64,000 nucleotides of DNA from Cycloclasticus sp. Lineage in GTDB: Bacteria > Pseudomonadota > Gammaproteobacteria > Methylococcales > Cycloclasticaceae. This document shows positions 9,168 through 18,484 of the stretch, one piece after another. The notes under the pieces were generated by a model. It had not been told where the DNA came from. It saw only the letters and a program-made list of their open reading frames with translations, and did no database searches. The DNA lies in contig PADC01000006.1 of assembly GCA_002700385.1 (NCBI GenBank), forward strand, positions 186,001 to 250,000, written 5' to 3'. Position 1 is the first letter of the stretch. Every line of letters begins with the position of its first letter. A program made the position numbers and the translations under genes.

Positions 9168-9797
9168 TCACTTTTCTGACTGTTCGCCTGCTCGTGTCTT
9201 AAGCACCTTGTCAATCAAGCCATAATCTACTGCCTTCTCACTTCCCATAAAGTTATCTCTATCTGTATCACCTTCAATAACGTCTATGGGCTGCCCTGTA
9301 TGCTCCGCCATAATTTTATTTAGGCGATCGCGAATCAGTAAGATTTCTTTAGCGTGTATATCAATATCAGACGCTTGACCTTGAAATCCGCCTAAGGGTT
9401 GATGAATCATCATCCTTGAGTGCGGCAAGGCAAAACGTTTACCTTTTGTTCCGCCGGTGAGCAATAAAGCCCCCATACTGGCTGCTTGACCAATGCACAT
9501 TGTGCTGACATCTGGCTTAATGAATTGCATGGTATCGTAAATAGACATGCCAGCCGTAACCGAACCCCCGGGTGAGTTAATGTAGAGATGGATATCTTTA
9601 TCAGGGTTTTCGGATTCCAAAAACAACATTTGAGCCACAATTAAATTAGCCATGTGGTCTTCAACCTGGCCAACTAAAAAAATAACACGTTCTTTAAGTA
9701 GCCGAGAATAAATATCGTACGAACGCTCACCTCGAGCCGTTTGTTCAACCACCATTGGAACCAAACCAAGCGATGTTGCTTCAACCGTATTATTCAT
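9168..9797 (-). CDS. clpP: ATP-dependent Clp protease proteolytic subunit ClpP
   Basis: A 209-residue serine peptidase that forms the double-heptamer chamber used by ClpX. The catalytic Ser107 lies in [10 protein letters not shown] and His132 in MMIHQPLGG; the Asp of the triad lies in the conserved C-terminal third ([10 protein letters not shown] region). A short N-terminal propeptide is expected to be removed by self-processing. It sits 24 nt downstream of tig and upstream of clpX, so tig-clpP-clpX probably form one operon. Confidence 0.98.
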   Translation of the reverse strand: MNNTVEATSLGLVPMVVEQTARGERSYDIYSRLLKERVIFLVGQVEDHMANLIVAQMLFLESENPDKDIHLYINSPGGSVTAGMSIYDTMQFIKPDVSTMCIGQAASMGALLLTGGTKGKRFALPHSRMMIHQPLGGFQGQASDIDIHAKEILLIRDRLNKIMAEHTGQPIDVIEGDTDRDNFMGSEKAVDYGLIDKVLKTRAGEQSEK

Positions 9798-9821
9798 ATT
9801 TATTCCCTTTTATTCTGTTCG

Positions 9822-11129
9822 TTAACCCGCTGCCTGAGCCGATGACATTAACTCTTCAAACGATAAAGAAGTCTCTGTGACGTTTGCTTTTTCCAATACC
9901 CAATCGACGAGCTGATCTTCCAATACAACACTCTCAACCTTCTTACGCTCTTCGGGGTTGGACGCGTACCAATTAATCACCTCTTCAGGAGACTCGTAGG
10001 TTTGCGCAAAGTCTTCAATGCGCTGTTGAACTTTTTCATCATCTGTTTTCAGGTCATTTTGCTTAATCACTTCAGACAATAACAAACCTAATTTAACGCG
10101 TTTAGTCGCTTGGTCTGCAAAAAGCTCTTTGGGTAATTCTGGTTGTGCAGGTTGTCCTGCTTGAGCTGCTTTTTCATTTAATGAGGCAATCATTTGATTG
10201 ATTTCGTTATCCACCAACGCTTCAGGCACGGAAACGTCATTATTTTCAACAATCGCGTCCATCACAATTTGTTTACGTTTAGTCGCTAAAGTACGGTCCA
10301 ATTCCGCCGTCATGTTTTTAGTTAAATCTGCTCTAAAATCAGCCATTTCCCCACTTTTAACGCCAAACTCTTTGATGAATTCTTCGTTCACCTCGGGTAA
10401 TTCACTCTTTTCAACCTTGATCACTTCCACGTCGAAGGCGCCAACTTTTCCTGCAAAATCAGCTTGCTGATAATCATCAGGGAAAGTCACTTCAAAACTA
10501 ATGTTATCACCTGCCTTAACACCCTTTAGCTCATCTTCAAATCCAGGGATCATGCTTTTTGAACCAAGAACAACTGGAAAATCTTTGATCGGCTCTTCTG
10601 AAATAGGTTTATCACCCACCTTACCCTCAAAACTCACCGTTACTTGATCATCGTTTTTCGCTTTTCTTTTAACTTCAGACCACGTAGCTTTTTGTTTTTG
10701 CAACTTTTCTACCATTGCATCAATATCTGATTCTGCTAATTCAGCCACGGGTTTATTTAACGCTAACTCTTCAACAGCATTAACGGTAATTTCGGGATAA
10801 ACTTCAAAACTGGCCGTGAACTCATAACCCTCCGTTTCTTTCTCGGTAGGGGTGATAACAGGCGGACTAACGGGGTTCATTTTTTCTTCCATGATCGCTT
10901 TATAGAAAAAGCTTTGCGTTAACTCTGATAGAGCTTCAGCGCGAACACTGGCGCCAAATTTCTTTTTGATGACGCTCATGGGAACTTTACCCGGTCTAAA
11001 ACCATCGATACGGGCGTTTCGTTTAACATCGTCATACCGTTTATTAATCGCCATATCGACCTCTTCTTGTGGCACAACGATTGTTAATGTTTTTTTAATA
11101 TCAGAATTAGATTCAACAGAAACCTGCAT
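9822..11129 (-). CDS. tig: Trigger factor (ribosome-associated chaperone and prolyl isomerase)
   Basis: A 435-residue trigger factor with all three domains. The N-terminal ribosome-binding domain carries the signature GFRPGKVPMSVIKKKFG (about residues 43-60). An FKBP-type isomerase domain follows (DQVTVSFEGKVGDKPI ... FPDDYQQADFAGK). The helical C-terminal arms form the substrate cradle. It meets nascent chains at the ribosome exit tunnel. The gene begins 48 nt after tRNA-Leu and is followed by clpP. Confidence 0.98.
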   Translation of the reverse strand: MQVSVESNSDIKKTLTIVVPQEEVDMAINKRYDDVKRNARIDGFRPGKVPMSVIKKKFGASVRAEALSELTQSFFYKAIMEEKMNPVSPPVITPTEKETEGYEFTASFEVYPEITVNAVEELALNKPVAELAESDIDAMVEKLQKQKATWSEVKRKAKNDDQVTVSFEGKVGDKPISEEPIKDFPVVLGSKSMIPGFEDELKGVKAGDNISFEVTFPDDYQQADFAGKVGAFDVEVIKVEKSELPEVNEEFIKEFGVKSGEMADFRADLTKNMTAELDRTLATKRKQIVMDAIVENNDVSVPEALVDNEINQMIASLNEKAAQAGQPAQPELPKELFADQATKRVKLGLLLSEVIKQNDLKTDDEKVQQRIEDFAQTYESPEEVINWYASNPEERKKVESVVLEDQLVDWVLEKANVTETSLSFEELMSSAQAAG

Positions 11130-11177
11130 AATTATTCTCTAGTGTCGTTTAGTGATGATTATTCAAAAAAATATAGA

Positions 11178-11263
<86 letters not shown>

Positions 11264-11356
11264 TTTTGCTTGGAAATTATGTGCGGTATCATACCGATTC
11301 TTTGAACATTTTTGCACTTCTTTTCGAGACATTTTTTAAATTTGTAAAAAAACTTA

Positions 11357-12223
11357 ATGAAAGCTTCTTTATTTTTTATTTTCTACTTTTTGACTGCCGC
11401 TTTTATGGCCGCCTTAATAGCTTACCCATTATTTCAATTATTTGGCAGTGATGAATTTCGTTTTGAACGGTGGGTCACCCGCGCCGCCCTTCTATTATTA
11501 GTGTTAGGTATGTTCCCTTGTTTTAGGTATTTTAATCTCAACCTTCGGGCTATAGGGCATAACAATTCTGTATTACTTTTTTGCAAACAGGCCTCAATTG
11601 GTTTTTTTGCCGGTCTTTTAATTCTTGCTTCAGTAATTTTCCTATTGATTTTCCTCGACATCCGGCAGGTCTCTCATGATGCCGCCATAACATTTAAGCT
11701 GATTTTGAAAGCACTATTAGCAGGCTTAATTGTCGCGCTTATTGAAGAGACACTGTTTAGAGGCTTTTTTTTCAAGTTGGCAAACATCTGGCATCAAGCG
11801 ATAACAGCCGTCTTACTGAGTAGTTTTTTTTACGCCCTGTTACATTTTATCAAGCCAATAGAACACATTGATCAAACTCAGCTGAGCATCAACACAGGGT
11901 TTGAAGTCATCATCAATGCATTTAAAGGACTTCTTTATATGCCGACTGATGATTTTTTTGCTCTTTTTGTTGTCGGTATTTTCCTTGCTCTAGTTCGCCT
12001 CCGTACCCAAACCCTCTCTTATTGCATTGGACTCCATGCCAGTTGGGTTTTTCTCATTAAAATAACTAAAGACCTTACAGAGACAAACGCTTTATCTCAG
12101 TGGGCTTATTTAACCGGCGAATATGACGGCATCATTGGTTACCTTAGTATTTTTTGGCTATCACTGCTTTCCTGCGCATACTTGATCTATATCATGAAAT
12201 CGCTTCGCCAAGCCTCTTCGTAA
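11357..12223 (+). CDS. CPBP family intramembrane protease-like protein
   Basis: A 288-residue protein with about eight hydrophobic segments. The conserved first motif of the CPBP/Abi (CAAX protease and bacteriocin-processing) family is at residues 130-136 (EETLFRG). A second motif, FFYALLHF, contains a His, and a later one is LHASWVFL. These Glu and His residues would form the intramembrane active site. The substrate is unknown; in bacteria such proteins are linked to bacteriocin self-immunity or membrane-protein processing. It is transcribed divergently from tRNA-Leu/tig and is not obviously linked to the feo operon downstream. Confidence 0.8.
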   Translation: MKASLFFIFYFLTAAFMAALIAYPLFQLFGSDEFRFERWVTRAALLLLVLGMFPCFRYFNLNLRAIGHNNSVLLFCKQASIGFFAGLLILASVIFLLIFLDIRQVSHDAAITFKLILKALLAGLIVALIEETLFRGFFFKLANIWHQAITAVLLSSFFYALLHFIKPIEHIDQTQLSINTGFEVIINAFKGLLYMPTDDFFALFVVGIFLALVRLRTQTLSYCIGLHASWVFLIKITKDLTETNALSQWAYLTGEYDGIIGYLSIFWLSLLSCAYLIYIMKSLRQASS

Positions 12224-12259
12224 TAAAGCGGATCTTGACATCCTTTTTCTATAGATTAG

Positions 12260-12278
12260 AATGGGAATCATTATCATT
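12260..12278 (+). promoter_or_regulatory. Fur box upstream of feoA
   Basis: The 19-mer AATGGGAATCATTATCATT matches the Fur consensus GATAATGATAATCATTATC well in its right half (AATCATTATC). It lies 16 nt before the feoA start codon, so the operon is probably repressed by Fe-Fur and opened when iron is short. Confidence 0.8.
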
Positions 12279-12293
12279 TAGCTTTAGCAAAAT

Positions 12294-12542
12294 ATGCCAA
12301 ACGACAATAAAAAAGCATTAAACAAGACGTTAGCCGAGATTAAAACCGGTCAACAGGTCATGCTCTGCAAAAATAAAATGGATCAACAGCTAGAAAAAAA
12401 ACTCATGGCACTTGGTTTTTCAAAATTGATGCCGCTTGAAGTAACACAAAAAAGAAAAGGTGGTCTTGTTGTCGGTATAGGCAACGCTCGTATTGCCTTA
12501 AATGAAACGTTGGCTCAACAAGTGCTGATTGAAACACTATGA
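12294..12542 (+). CDS. feoA: Ferrous iron transport accessory protein FeoA
   Basis: An 82-residue SH3-like FeoA domain protein (LMALGFSKLMPLEVTQKRKG, VGIGNARIALNETLAQQV). FeoA is a small cytoplasmic partner needed for FeoB-dependent Fe(II) import. It overlaps the feoB start by 4 nt, and a Fur box lies directly upstream. No strong ribosome-binding site is visible before the ATG. Confidence 0.92.
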   Translation: MPNDNKKALNKTLAEIKTGQQVMLCKNKMDQQLEKKLMALGFSKLMPLEVTQKRKGGLVVGIGNARIALNETLAQQVLIETL

Positions 12543-14896
12543 GCAAACCATGTTGCGAGGGATCGACTGGCACACCTCTCTCTAATAAGTACCCTGTTGT
12601 GGCCGTTATTGGTAACCCTAACTGCGGCAAATCAACTCTGTTTAATGCCATTACCGGCATTAAACAAAAAACAGGGAATTGGCCTGGCGTGACAGTTGAA
12701 CGCCGAGAAGGCACTGCTAAAATCAACAATCAAGATATTATTTTGGTTGATTTACCTGGTGTCTACGCTCTGGATAGCGATCGTGAGGCGCTTGATGAAC
12801 AAATTGCCCGTCAATACATTTTATCAGCAGAGGCCGACGCCTTACTCATCGTGGCTGATGCAGCCAATTTAGAACGCAGCCTCTACCTTACCAGCCAATT
12901 ACTCGAAACGGGCATGCCTGCCGTCCTGGCTGTCAACATGATGGATGTTGCCCAAGCCAGAGGATTGAAAATAAACCTTGATCTTTTATCAGAACAATTA
13001 GGCTGCCCTGTACTTCCTATCATGGCACGGCAAAAAAAAGGCCTTCCTGCACTTCTAACAGCGCTTTTAAACGTAACGACGAGTTCGACAAAACAGCCTT
13101 TAGAAATCGGCTACCCAGATGTTATCAAATCTGCGATTCATAACATCACACCCATCTTAAATGATCAGCAAAAGTCCCCTTTTTATACGCAGTGGCATGC
13201 ACTTCAAAGCCTGGAAGGTTACTTCACCTCATTAACAACGGAACAAACCAAAGAAACGTGTGAAGCCCTACTAAAACGTATTAAAGAAGAAACGGGGGAA
13301 GATGCCGACACCCTTATTGCTGCGAGTCGTTATGAGTTTGCTCATCAATTAACCGCCCTGGTCGTCGAGCAAATTAAAACCATTCGACAAACATGGTCTG
13401 ATCGCGTCGATAAATTTGTTTTAAATGATTACGTCGGCTTACCTATTTTCTTTTTAGTGATCTATCTCATGTTCAGTATCACTATAAATTTTGGTGGTGC
13501 GTTTATTGACTTTTTTGACATAACGACAGGTGCTTTACTTATAGACGGGGTAAAAATTCAACTTCAGCAGCTGGACTTTCCAAGCTGGTTCCAAGTCCTT
13601 TTAGCAGACGGACTGGGGGGTGGCATTCAAGTCGTTGCGACCTTTATTCCTATTATCGCTACGCTTTATTTTTGCCTTTCTATTCTGGAAGACTCGGGCT
13701 ACATGGCACGAGCTGCTTTTGTCATGGATCGCTTCATGCGCAAACTCGGCTTACCTGGCAAGGCTTTTGTCCCCTTAATTGTGGGGTTTGGCTGTAACGT
13801 CCCTTCCATTATGGCAACACGTACGCTTGAAAAACAACGCGACCGCCTTATGACCGTCATGATGGCGCCTTTTATGTCTTGTGGCGCACGGCTTTCTGTT
13901 TATGCCCTTTTTGCCGCCGCTTTTTTTCCGCAATCTGGCCAAAATATCGTTTTTTTGCTGTATTTACTTGGCATCGCTGCGGCCATTTTTACAGCTTTAC
14001 TGTTGAAAAATACAGTCCTGGAAGGCGAATCGGATAGTTTCCTGATTGAACTTCCCCCGTATCACCGCCCTGCCATTAAAAGCTTATTAATCCATACTTG
14101 GGAACGCCTTAAGGGGTTTGTTCTTGAAGCAGGAAAATTTATTGTCATGATGGTCATGGTCATCAATATCCTTAATTCTATTGGAACCGATGGAAGCTTT
14201 GGTAACGAAAACAGCTCGACTTCTGTCCTGAGTGAAATAAGCAAAACATTTACACCTGCTTTTGAACCGATGGGTATCCAGCAAGAGAACTGGCCCGCCA
14301 TTGTTGGAATTTTTAGTGGCTTACTAGCTAAAGAAGTCGTCGTCGGCACGCTTGATGCTGTGTATTCAAACCTTGAAGGCAATAACAGCGAAGAGGATGA
14401 AACTTTTGACCTTAACGCAACCTTTGCTGAAGCTGTAGCCATCACCAACGATAATTTAGCTGATGCTATGCAGAATATGGGTGACCCACTCGGCTTACGC
14501 ACCTTAGATGCAAGTAGCAATGTTGAAAATGCGGCCGCAGAACAAGAGGTGAGCCATGCTCTTTTTGGGACACTGGTGAAATATTTCGATGGTCAAACAG
14601 GGGCTTTTAGTTATCTACTGTTTATTCTTCTATATGTGCCTTGTGTCGCAGCCTTGGCGGCTGTTCAACGTGAAACGGGAACACGCTGGACCCTATTTTG
14701 TGTTTTTTGGAGTTTATATTTAGCTTATAGCATCGCTACAGGCTTTTACCAAATTGCAACGTTTGCTGATCACCCCGGGCAAACTGTCATTTGGCTCAGT
14801 TTCTTTAGTGCTGGCTTTTTCTGTATCTGGCTCACACTGCGTCTGACCGGTAAAAAGCTCTTATCTATAGAGTCCACTTCAATTAAAACCGCATGA
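12539..14896 (+). CDS. feoB: Ferrous iron transporter FeoB
   Basis: A 785-residue inner-membrane Fe(II) transporter. The N-terminal G domain has G1 GNPNCGKST (residues 25-33), G2/G3 NWPGVTVERREG and DLPGVYAL, and G4 NMMD. It is followed by the GDP-dissociation-inhibitor-like helical region, then the membrane domain with two Gate motifs (GFGCNVPSIMATRTLE and the later LAKEVVVGTLDAVY). A negatively charged insertion (NSEEDETF) lies near the second gate. It overlaps feoA by 4 nt and feoC by 4 nt, so the three proteins are translationally coupled. Confidence 0.97.
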   Translation: MSKPCCEGSTGTPLSNKYPVVAVIGNPNCGKSTLFNAITGIKQKTGNWPGVTVERREGTAKINNQDIILVDLPGVYALDSDREALDEQIARQYILSAEADALLIVADAANLERSLYLTSQLLETGMPAVLAVNMMDVAQARGLKINLDLLSEQLGCPVLPIMARQKKGLPALLTALLNVTTSSTKQPLEIGYPDVIKSAIHNITPILNDQQKSPFYTQWHALQSLEGYFTSLTTEQTKETCEALLKRIKEETGEDADTLIAASRYEFAHQLTALVVEQIKTIRQTWSDRVDKFVLNDYVGLPIFFLVIYLMFSITINFGGAFIDFFDITTGALLIDGVKIQLQQLDFPSWFQVLLADGLGGGIQVVATFIPIIATLYFCLSILEDSGYMARAAFVMDRFMRKLGLPGKAFVPLIVGFGCNVPSIMATRTLEKQRDRLMTVMMAPFMSCGARLSVYALFAAAFFPQSGQNIVFLLYLLGIAAAIFTALLLKNTVLEGESDSFLIELPPYHRPAIKSLLIHTWERLKGFVLEAGKFIVMMVMVINILNSIGTDGSFGNENSSTSVLSEISKTFTPAFEPMGIQQENWPAIVGIFSGLLAKEVVVGTLDAVYSNLEGNNSEEDETFDLNATFAEAVAITNDNLADAMQNMGDPLGLRTLDASSNVENAAAEQEVSHALFGTLVKYFDGQTGAFSYLLFILLYVPCVAALAAVQRETGTRWTLFCVFWSLYLAYSIATGFYQIATFADHPGQTVIWLSFFSAGFFCIWLTLRLTGKKLLSIESTSIKTA

Positions 14897-15120
14897 TTTT
14901 ATTAGACGTTCGTGATTATTTAAAAGCAGCTGGCAGCCTTGCTGTTCGTGATGTGTCCTTGCACTTCAACATATCGCAACATGAGGCGGCCTCCATGCTT
15001 CAGCATTGGGTTAAAAAAGGGTATGCAAGAAAACTTCCCTCTGGCTCTCTTTGTCAAGGGGGCTGTAGAAGTTGCGACCCAAATACAATCGATCTCTACG
15101 AATGGACTAAAGGTCACTAA
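14893..15120 (+). CDS. feoC: FeoC-like [Fe-S]-dependent regulator
   Basis: A 75-residue winged-helix protein (LLDVRDYLKAAGSLAVRDVS, then a helix and KKGYARKL) with a Cys cluster at the end of the wing (LCQGGCRSC), the typical spot for the oxygen-sensitive cluster of FeoC. FeoC protects FeoB from proteolysis or regulates it. Its start overlaps the feoB stop by four bases (ATGA). Confidence 0.85.
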   Translation: MILLDVRDYLKAAGSLAVRDVSLHFNISQHEAASMLQHWVKKGYARKLPSGSLCQGGCRSCDPNTIDLYEWTKGH

Positions 15121-15141
15121 AGCGCCAACGTCGTTCCTGTT

Positions 15142-16245
15142 TTATTTTAAATAATTTCCAAAATTTTGCTGGACCTTAGCGATGGGAATGGATAAACCAA
15201 ACCCTGTATTTAACGCCGATTCCTTGGCGACTTTAATCGTATTAACGGCCACCACATAACCCTCATCGGTCACCAAAGGGCCCCCACTATTTCCGGGTAA
15301 AATCTGTGCATCTGTTGCTATACCTCTCGGTGATACTTGCGTCACCGTGCCGCTGGTTAATTGATCTCTCAATCCTAACGGACTGCCAATGGCATGCACT
15401 GTCATTCCCTGCATCACGCTTTTTGAGTGCATTTTTAGATAGGGTGCCTGACATTGATCTACTTTAAGCAGCGCCAGGTCATCTGTGGAAGCCACTTTGA
15501 TGAGCTTCGCGCGAATTGTCGTGTTATCTTTTAAGACAACTTCAAATGACTGGGCCACATTTGAAATCACACTGGAAAAATTGAAATCCGATTGTTGCTG
15601 ATTAAACTTTTTTTCATCCCGATTCAAGCGCAATTGAGCTTCATTAAACTGCTGTAAATCTTGTTGATACTGCTGTTCGAATAAAGCATATTCACGATAG
15701 GCCAAGTCTTTCGCTCTGCCAGATGAAAGACCTTCCGCATATAACAAAAAGTCTTCAAGTTTTTGTTTGTTAATGGCCAACCTCTCCTTTTGTTGGGACA
15801 TCTGCAACTTGCTTCGTTTCAGCATTAAAGCGTTCTGCTTAATTTTGGCCTGGGTCATATCCCACTGCTTACCTTTTGCTGGGCGCACAACGTGTTTATT
15901 GGTCACAAGATAACAATCTTTTGTCACAAAAAACCCCGAGCCTGCGCCCAGTTTACTTTTAACAGTCACCACAGCCATGGTGGCTTTTTGCACCGGATCT
16001 GTAAATTGATACTTCTTAGTCAGTAACGAGGTAATATCACTGATTTTGCCGTTTCCTGCAAAACCACCGTTATCGGCATGAATCAACTTGGAATTCACCC
16101 CTTTCTTTGGTTTATCAGAAAATTGCCAGCGGCCTTCTTCATCTTTGTACTTGTATATATCTGCTGAGCAAATGCTGTTAAAAGTAAGTAAGCACAGCAG
16201 CCCTGTAGGAATTATGAAAAAAGAGAGGGACTTTTTTATCTTCAT
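15142..16245 (-). CDS. Trypsin-like serine protease with DUF4124 domain and inserted coiled coil
   Basis: A 367-residue exported protein. It has an N-terminal signal sequence, then a short DUF4124-like segment (ADIYKYKDEEGRWQFSDKP), then an S1C/HtrA-type peptidase domain with His118 (TNKHVV), Asp256 (TDDLALLKVD) and Ser320 (LPGNSGGPLV). Between His and Asp lies an extra stretch of about 100 residues, rich in Gln, Lys, Glu and Leu (about 130-225), predicted as coiled coil; HtrA proteases have only about 30 residues there. No PDZ domain follows. It is convergent with feoC. A periplasmic protease that assembles through the coiled coil is an inference. Confidence 0.8.
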   Translation of the reverse strand: MKIKKSLSFFIIPTGLLCLLTFNSICSADIYKYKDEEGRWQFSDKPKKGVNSKLIHADNGGFAGNGKISDITSLLTKKYQFTDPVQKATMAVVTVKSKLGAGSGFFVTKDCYLVTNKHVVRPAKGKQWDMTQAKIKQNALMLKRSKLQMSQQKERLAINKQKLEDFLLYAEGLSSGRAKDLAYREYALFEQQYQQDLQQFNEAQLRLNRDEKKFNQQQSDFNFSSVISNVAQSFEVVLKDNTTIRAKLIKVASTDDLALLKVDQCQAPYLKMHSKSVMQGMTVHAIGSPLGLRDQLTSGTVTQVSPRGIATDAQILPGNSGGPLVTDEGYVVAVNTIKVAKESALNTGFGLSIPIAKVQQNFGNYLK

Positions 16246-16584
16246 TTGGACAAATCCGTTATTTAAATAATTTAATCATGGATATCCATTTCTTTTTGTA
16301 CACATGGTGGATATAGCCTGCCTTACATTCTTTGAATACATCAACTGCTAAAACCCTCATTCAGTCCCTTAAGCTCAACACTTTAATTAACTGATATGAC
16401 TTAAATCAATATACACCAGTAAAAATCAAATAAAACCCGACTCCGTGAATTTTTCCTGATCTACATCAAAGCGAATTTGGAAGTCGATCTATAAAATCTT
16501 CCGCGCTATTCAAGGATTAATCAATGTTAGCAACATCGTTAATTCTTGTTGATAACGATAAAACCATACGGAGCACATTATATT
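16246..16584 (+). promoter_or_regulatory. Intergenic control region of the dioxygenase genes, with two FNR-like sites
   Basis: The 339-nt gap between the divergent protease and dioxygenase genes is AT-rich and holds no supported gene. Two sites resemble the FNR/Anr consensus TTGAT-N4-ATCAA: 16396-16409 (ATGACTTAAATCAA, 8 of 10 conserved positions) and 16456-16469 (CTGATCTACATCAA, 9 of 10), 60 bp apart. Their role is a guess from the match alone. Confidence 0.4.
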
Positions 16585-17904
16585 ATGAGTAATAACACGG
16601 ATTATCATCAATTTATTGATAATAAAGAAGGTTGGGTTGATCGTCGTATTTTTTGGGAAGAGGAAATTTACGAAAGAGAATTGAAACAGATTTTTGCCAA
16701 ATCATGGCAATTTATTGCACACGATTCCATGATCCCTAATGCCAATGATTTTTACACAACTTACATGGGTGAAGACGGTGTCATTGGTGCCCGTCAGAAA
16801 GATGGAAGTGTCAAAGTCTTTTTAAACTCATGCCCCCACCGCGGCAATAAATTTTGTTTTGCCGATGAAGGCAATACGCGCTCCTTCATCTGTAACTACC
16901 ACGGGTGGAGCTTCGGTATTGATGGCAAGCTTGGCGCTTTAGCCAATGAGCATGTCTATGATGAAGGCGACATTGATAAAGACAAGTGGAGCCCAAAACA
17001 AGCACGTGTAGAAACCTATAAAGGCCTGATTTTCGCGACCTTCGATGAACAAGCTCCCTCACTTGAGGAATGGCTCGGTGATTTCACTTGGTATTTAGAC
17101 ATGATGTTTGACAACGATGGTGAAACTGAATTCATCAATGGCGGCATTAAATCGTACGTTAACGCTAACTGGAAATTTGGTGTTGAAAACTTCATCGGGG
17201 ACGCCTACCACGCACTTTGGAACCATGATTCGGGCCTTAAAGCCATGAATAATGGCGAAGGGTTTGGACCGGCGGTGACTGAAAACTCTTTCCATGCCAG
17301 TGTGAATGGACATGGATGGGAATTCGGAACTGACGGTTATGCTGATGTTGTCATCAATGGATCTGAAAAGTGGCTAAATTATGTTCGAGATATTATTAAA
17401 CCGAAAATCAAAGACAAGTACGGTGAGCTAAGGTCTAATATTTTTGGTTCTCTTGCTTCAGTTTCAATTTTCCCCAACATTTCTTTCCTACCCGGCATTC
17501 AAACTTTTCGTGTCTGGTTACCAAGAGGTCCGAAAAAACTGGAATTACGTATTTTCACCATCGTAAACAAAAACATGCCTGAAGATATTAAACAAGAAAT
17601 CAATAATGGCTGCATGATGACCTTTAACCCGGCTGGTGTTCTGGAAATGGATGACGGTGAAAACTGGGAAGGAAACACTGCCGTTAATAAAGGCTATATC
17701 ACCCGCCAAGAAAAGCTTCATTATGGCTGTGGTATTACTCGACAAATTGATCATGAAGAGTTACCCGGTATTATTTATAAAGGTCAATTTAATGATGCAA
17801 ACCAACGCCATTTTTATACGCGCTGGGCTGACTTGATGAACGCTGAATCATGGAGTGATGTCCCTACGCGTTATACACCTCGTCATACAAAAACAACTAA
17901 ATAG
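16585..17904 (+). CDS. Aromatic ring-hydroxylating dioxygenase, large (alpha) subunit
   Basis: A 439-residue Rieske non-heme iron oxygenase. The [2Fe-2S] motif is C83-P-H85 ... C103-N-Y-H106. The mononuclear iron site is ENFIGDAYHALWNH with His209 and His214 and the bridging Asp206; the third ligand is expected in EMDDGENW. The family inserts both atoms of O2 into an aromatic ring, giving a cis-dihydrodiol. The ATG at 16585 is chosen because it has GGAG 11 nt upstream; the frame is open to an earlier start at 16546. The beta subunit follows after 10 nt and an extradiol dioxygenase comes next. The natural aromatic substrate cannot be read from the sequence. Confidence 0.92.
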   Translation: MSNNTDYHQFIDNKEGWVDRRIFWEEEIYERELKQIFAKSWQFIAHDSMIPNANDFYTTYMGEDGVIGARQKDGSVKVFLNSCPHRGNKFCFADEGNTRSFICNYHGWSFGIDGKLGALANEHVYDEGDIDKDKWSPKQARVETYKGLIFATFDEQAPSLEEWLGDFTWYLDMMFDNDGETEFINGGIKSYVNANWKFGVENFIGDAYHALWNHDSGLKAMNNGEGFGPAVTENSFHASVNGHGWEFGTDGYADVVINGSEKWLNYVRDIIKPKIKDKYGELRSNIFGSLASVSIFPNISFLPGIQTFRVWLPRGPKKLELRIFTIVNKNMPEDIKQEINNGCMMTFNPAGVLEMDDGENWEGNTAVNKGYITRQEKLHYGCGITRQIDHEELPGIIYKGQFNDANQRHFYTRWADLMNAESWSDVPTRYTPRHTKTTK

Positions 17905-17914
17905 GAGCCCAACG

Positions 17915-18448
17915 ATGACACATTTATCTGAAAAATCAGCCGTAGCGGCCTCTATGGAATTAACGTTTGAAGTTGAACGATTTTTATACAAAGAAGCGCG
18001 CCTTTTAGATACCGAGGAATTTAAAGCCTGGCTTGATATGCTAACGGAAGATATCCATTACTGGATGCCTTACCGCTATCAACGTTACCGTAAAAATCAT
18101 GTAGAACCCACAGTCAATGATCAGTCCTATTACAACGATGATATGCACAATCTTAAAAGAAGGGTTTTACGAAATGAAACCGGTACCTGCTGGTCTGAAG
18201 ACCCCGCGACACGCTCTTCTCATGTTGTCAGTAACATTGAAGTTGAAAACACAGATAAGCCTGATGAATACAAAGTTTATTCATTAATCACGGTTAACCG
18301 CAATATGAATGAAGACGAAGAGCATCTGATGGTTGGGCACCGTACCGATATTTTACGTCGGGTCGACGGCCAATTAAAACTGGCCAAACGTAAAATTATT
18401 TTAGATCAGAATATTTTCATGAATAAGAGTCTAAACGTCTTCTTGTAA
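17915..18448 (+). CDS. Aromatic ring-hydroxylating dioxygenase, small (beta) subunit
   Basis: A 177-residue beta subunit of the NTF2-like fold (FEVERFLYKEARLLDTEEFK, then DIHYWMPYRYQRY and SSHVVSNIEVENT), which packs with the alpha subunit in an alpha3beta3 hexamer and has mainly a structural role. The start at 17915 follows a good ribosome-binding site (AGGAG); a longer frame to 17855 would overlap the alpha gene and is unlikely. Ferredoxin and reductase genes, often found beside such genes, are not in this cluster. Confidence 0.92.
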   Translation: MTHLSEKSAVAASMELTFEVERFLYKEARLLDTEEFKAWLDMLTEDIHYWMPYRYQRYRKNHVEPTVNDQSYYNDDMHNLKRRVLRNETGTCWSEDPATRSSHVVSNIEVENTDKPDEYKVYSLITVNRNMNEDEEHLMVGHRTDILRRVDGQLKLAKRKIILDQNIFMNKSLNVFL

Positions 18449-18484
18449 AGCGTTTTATTAAGAACAAGAAAAAGGAGAACCAGC

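Noticed and set aside
14062-14520. 152-codon minus-strand frame within feoB
   Set aside because: Antisense shadow of a well-conserved coding region; no start signal.
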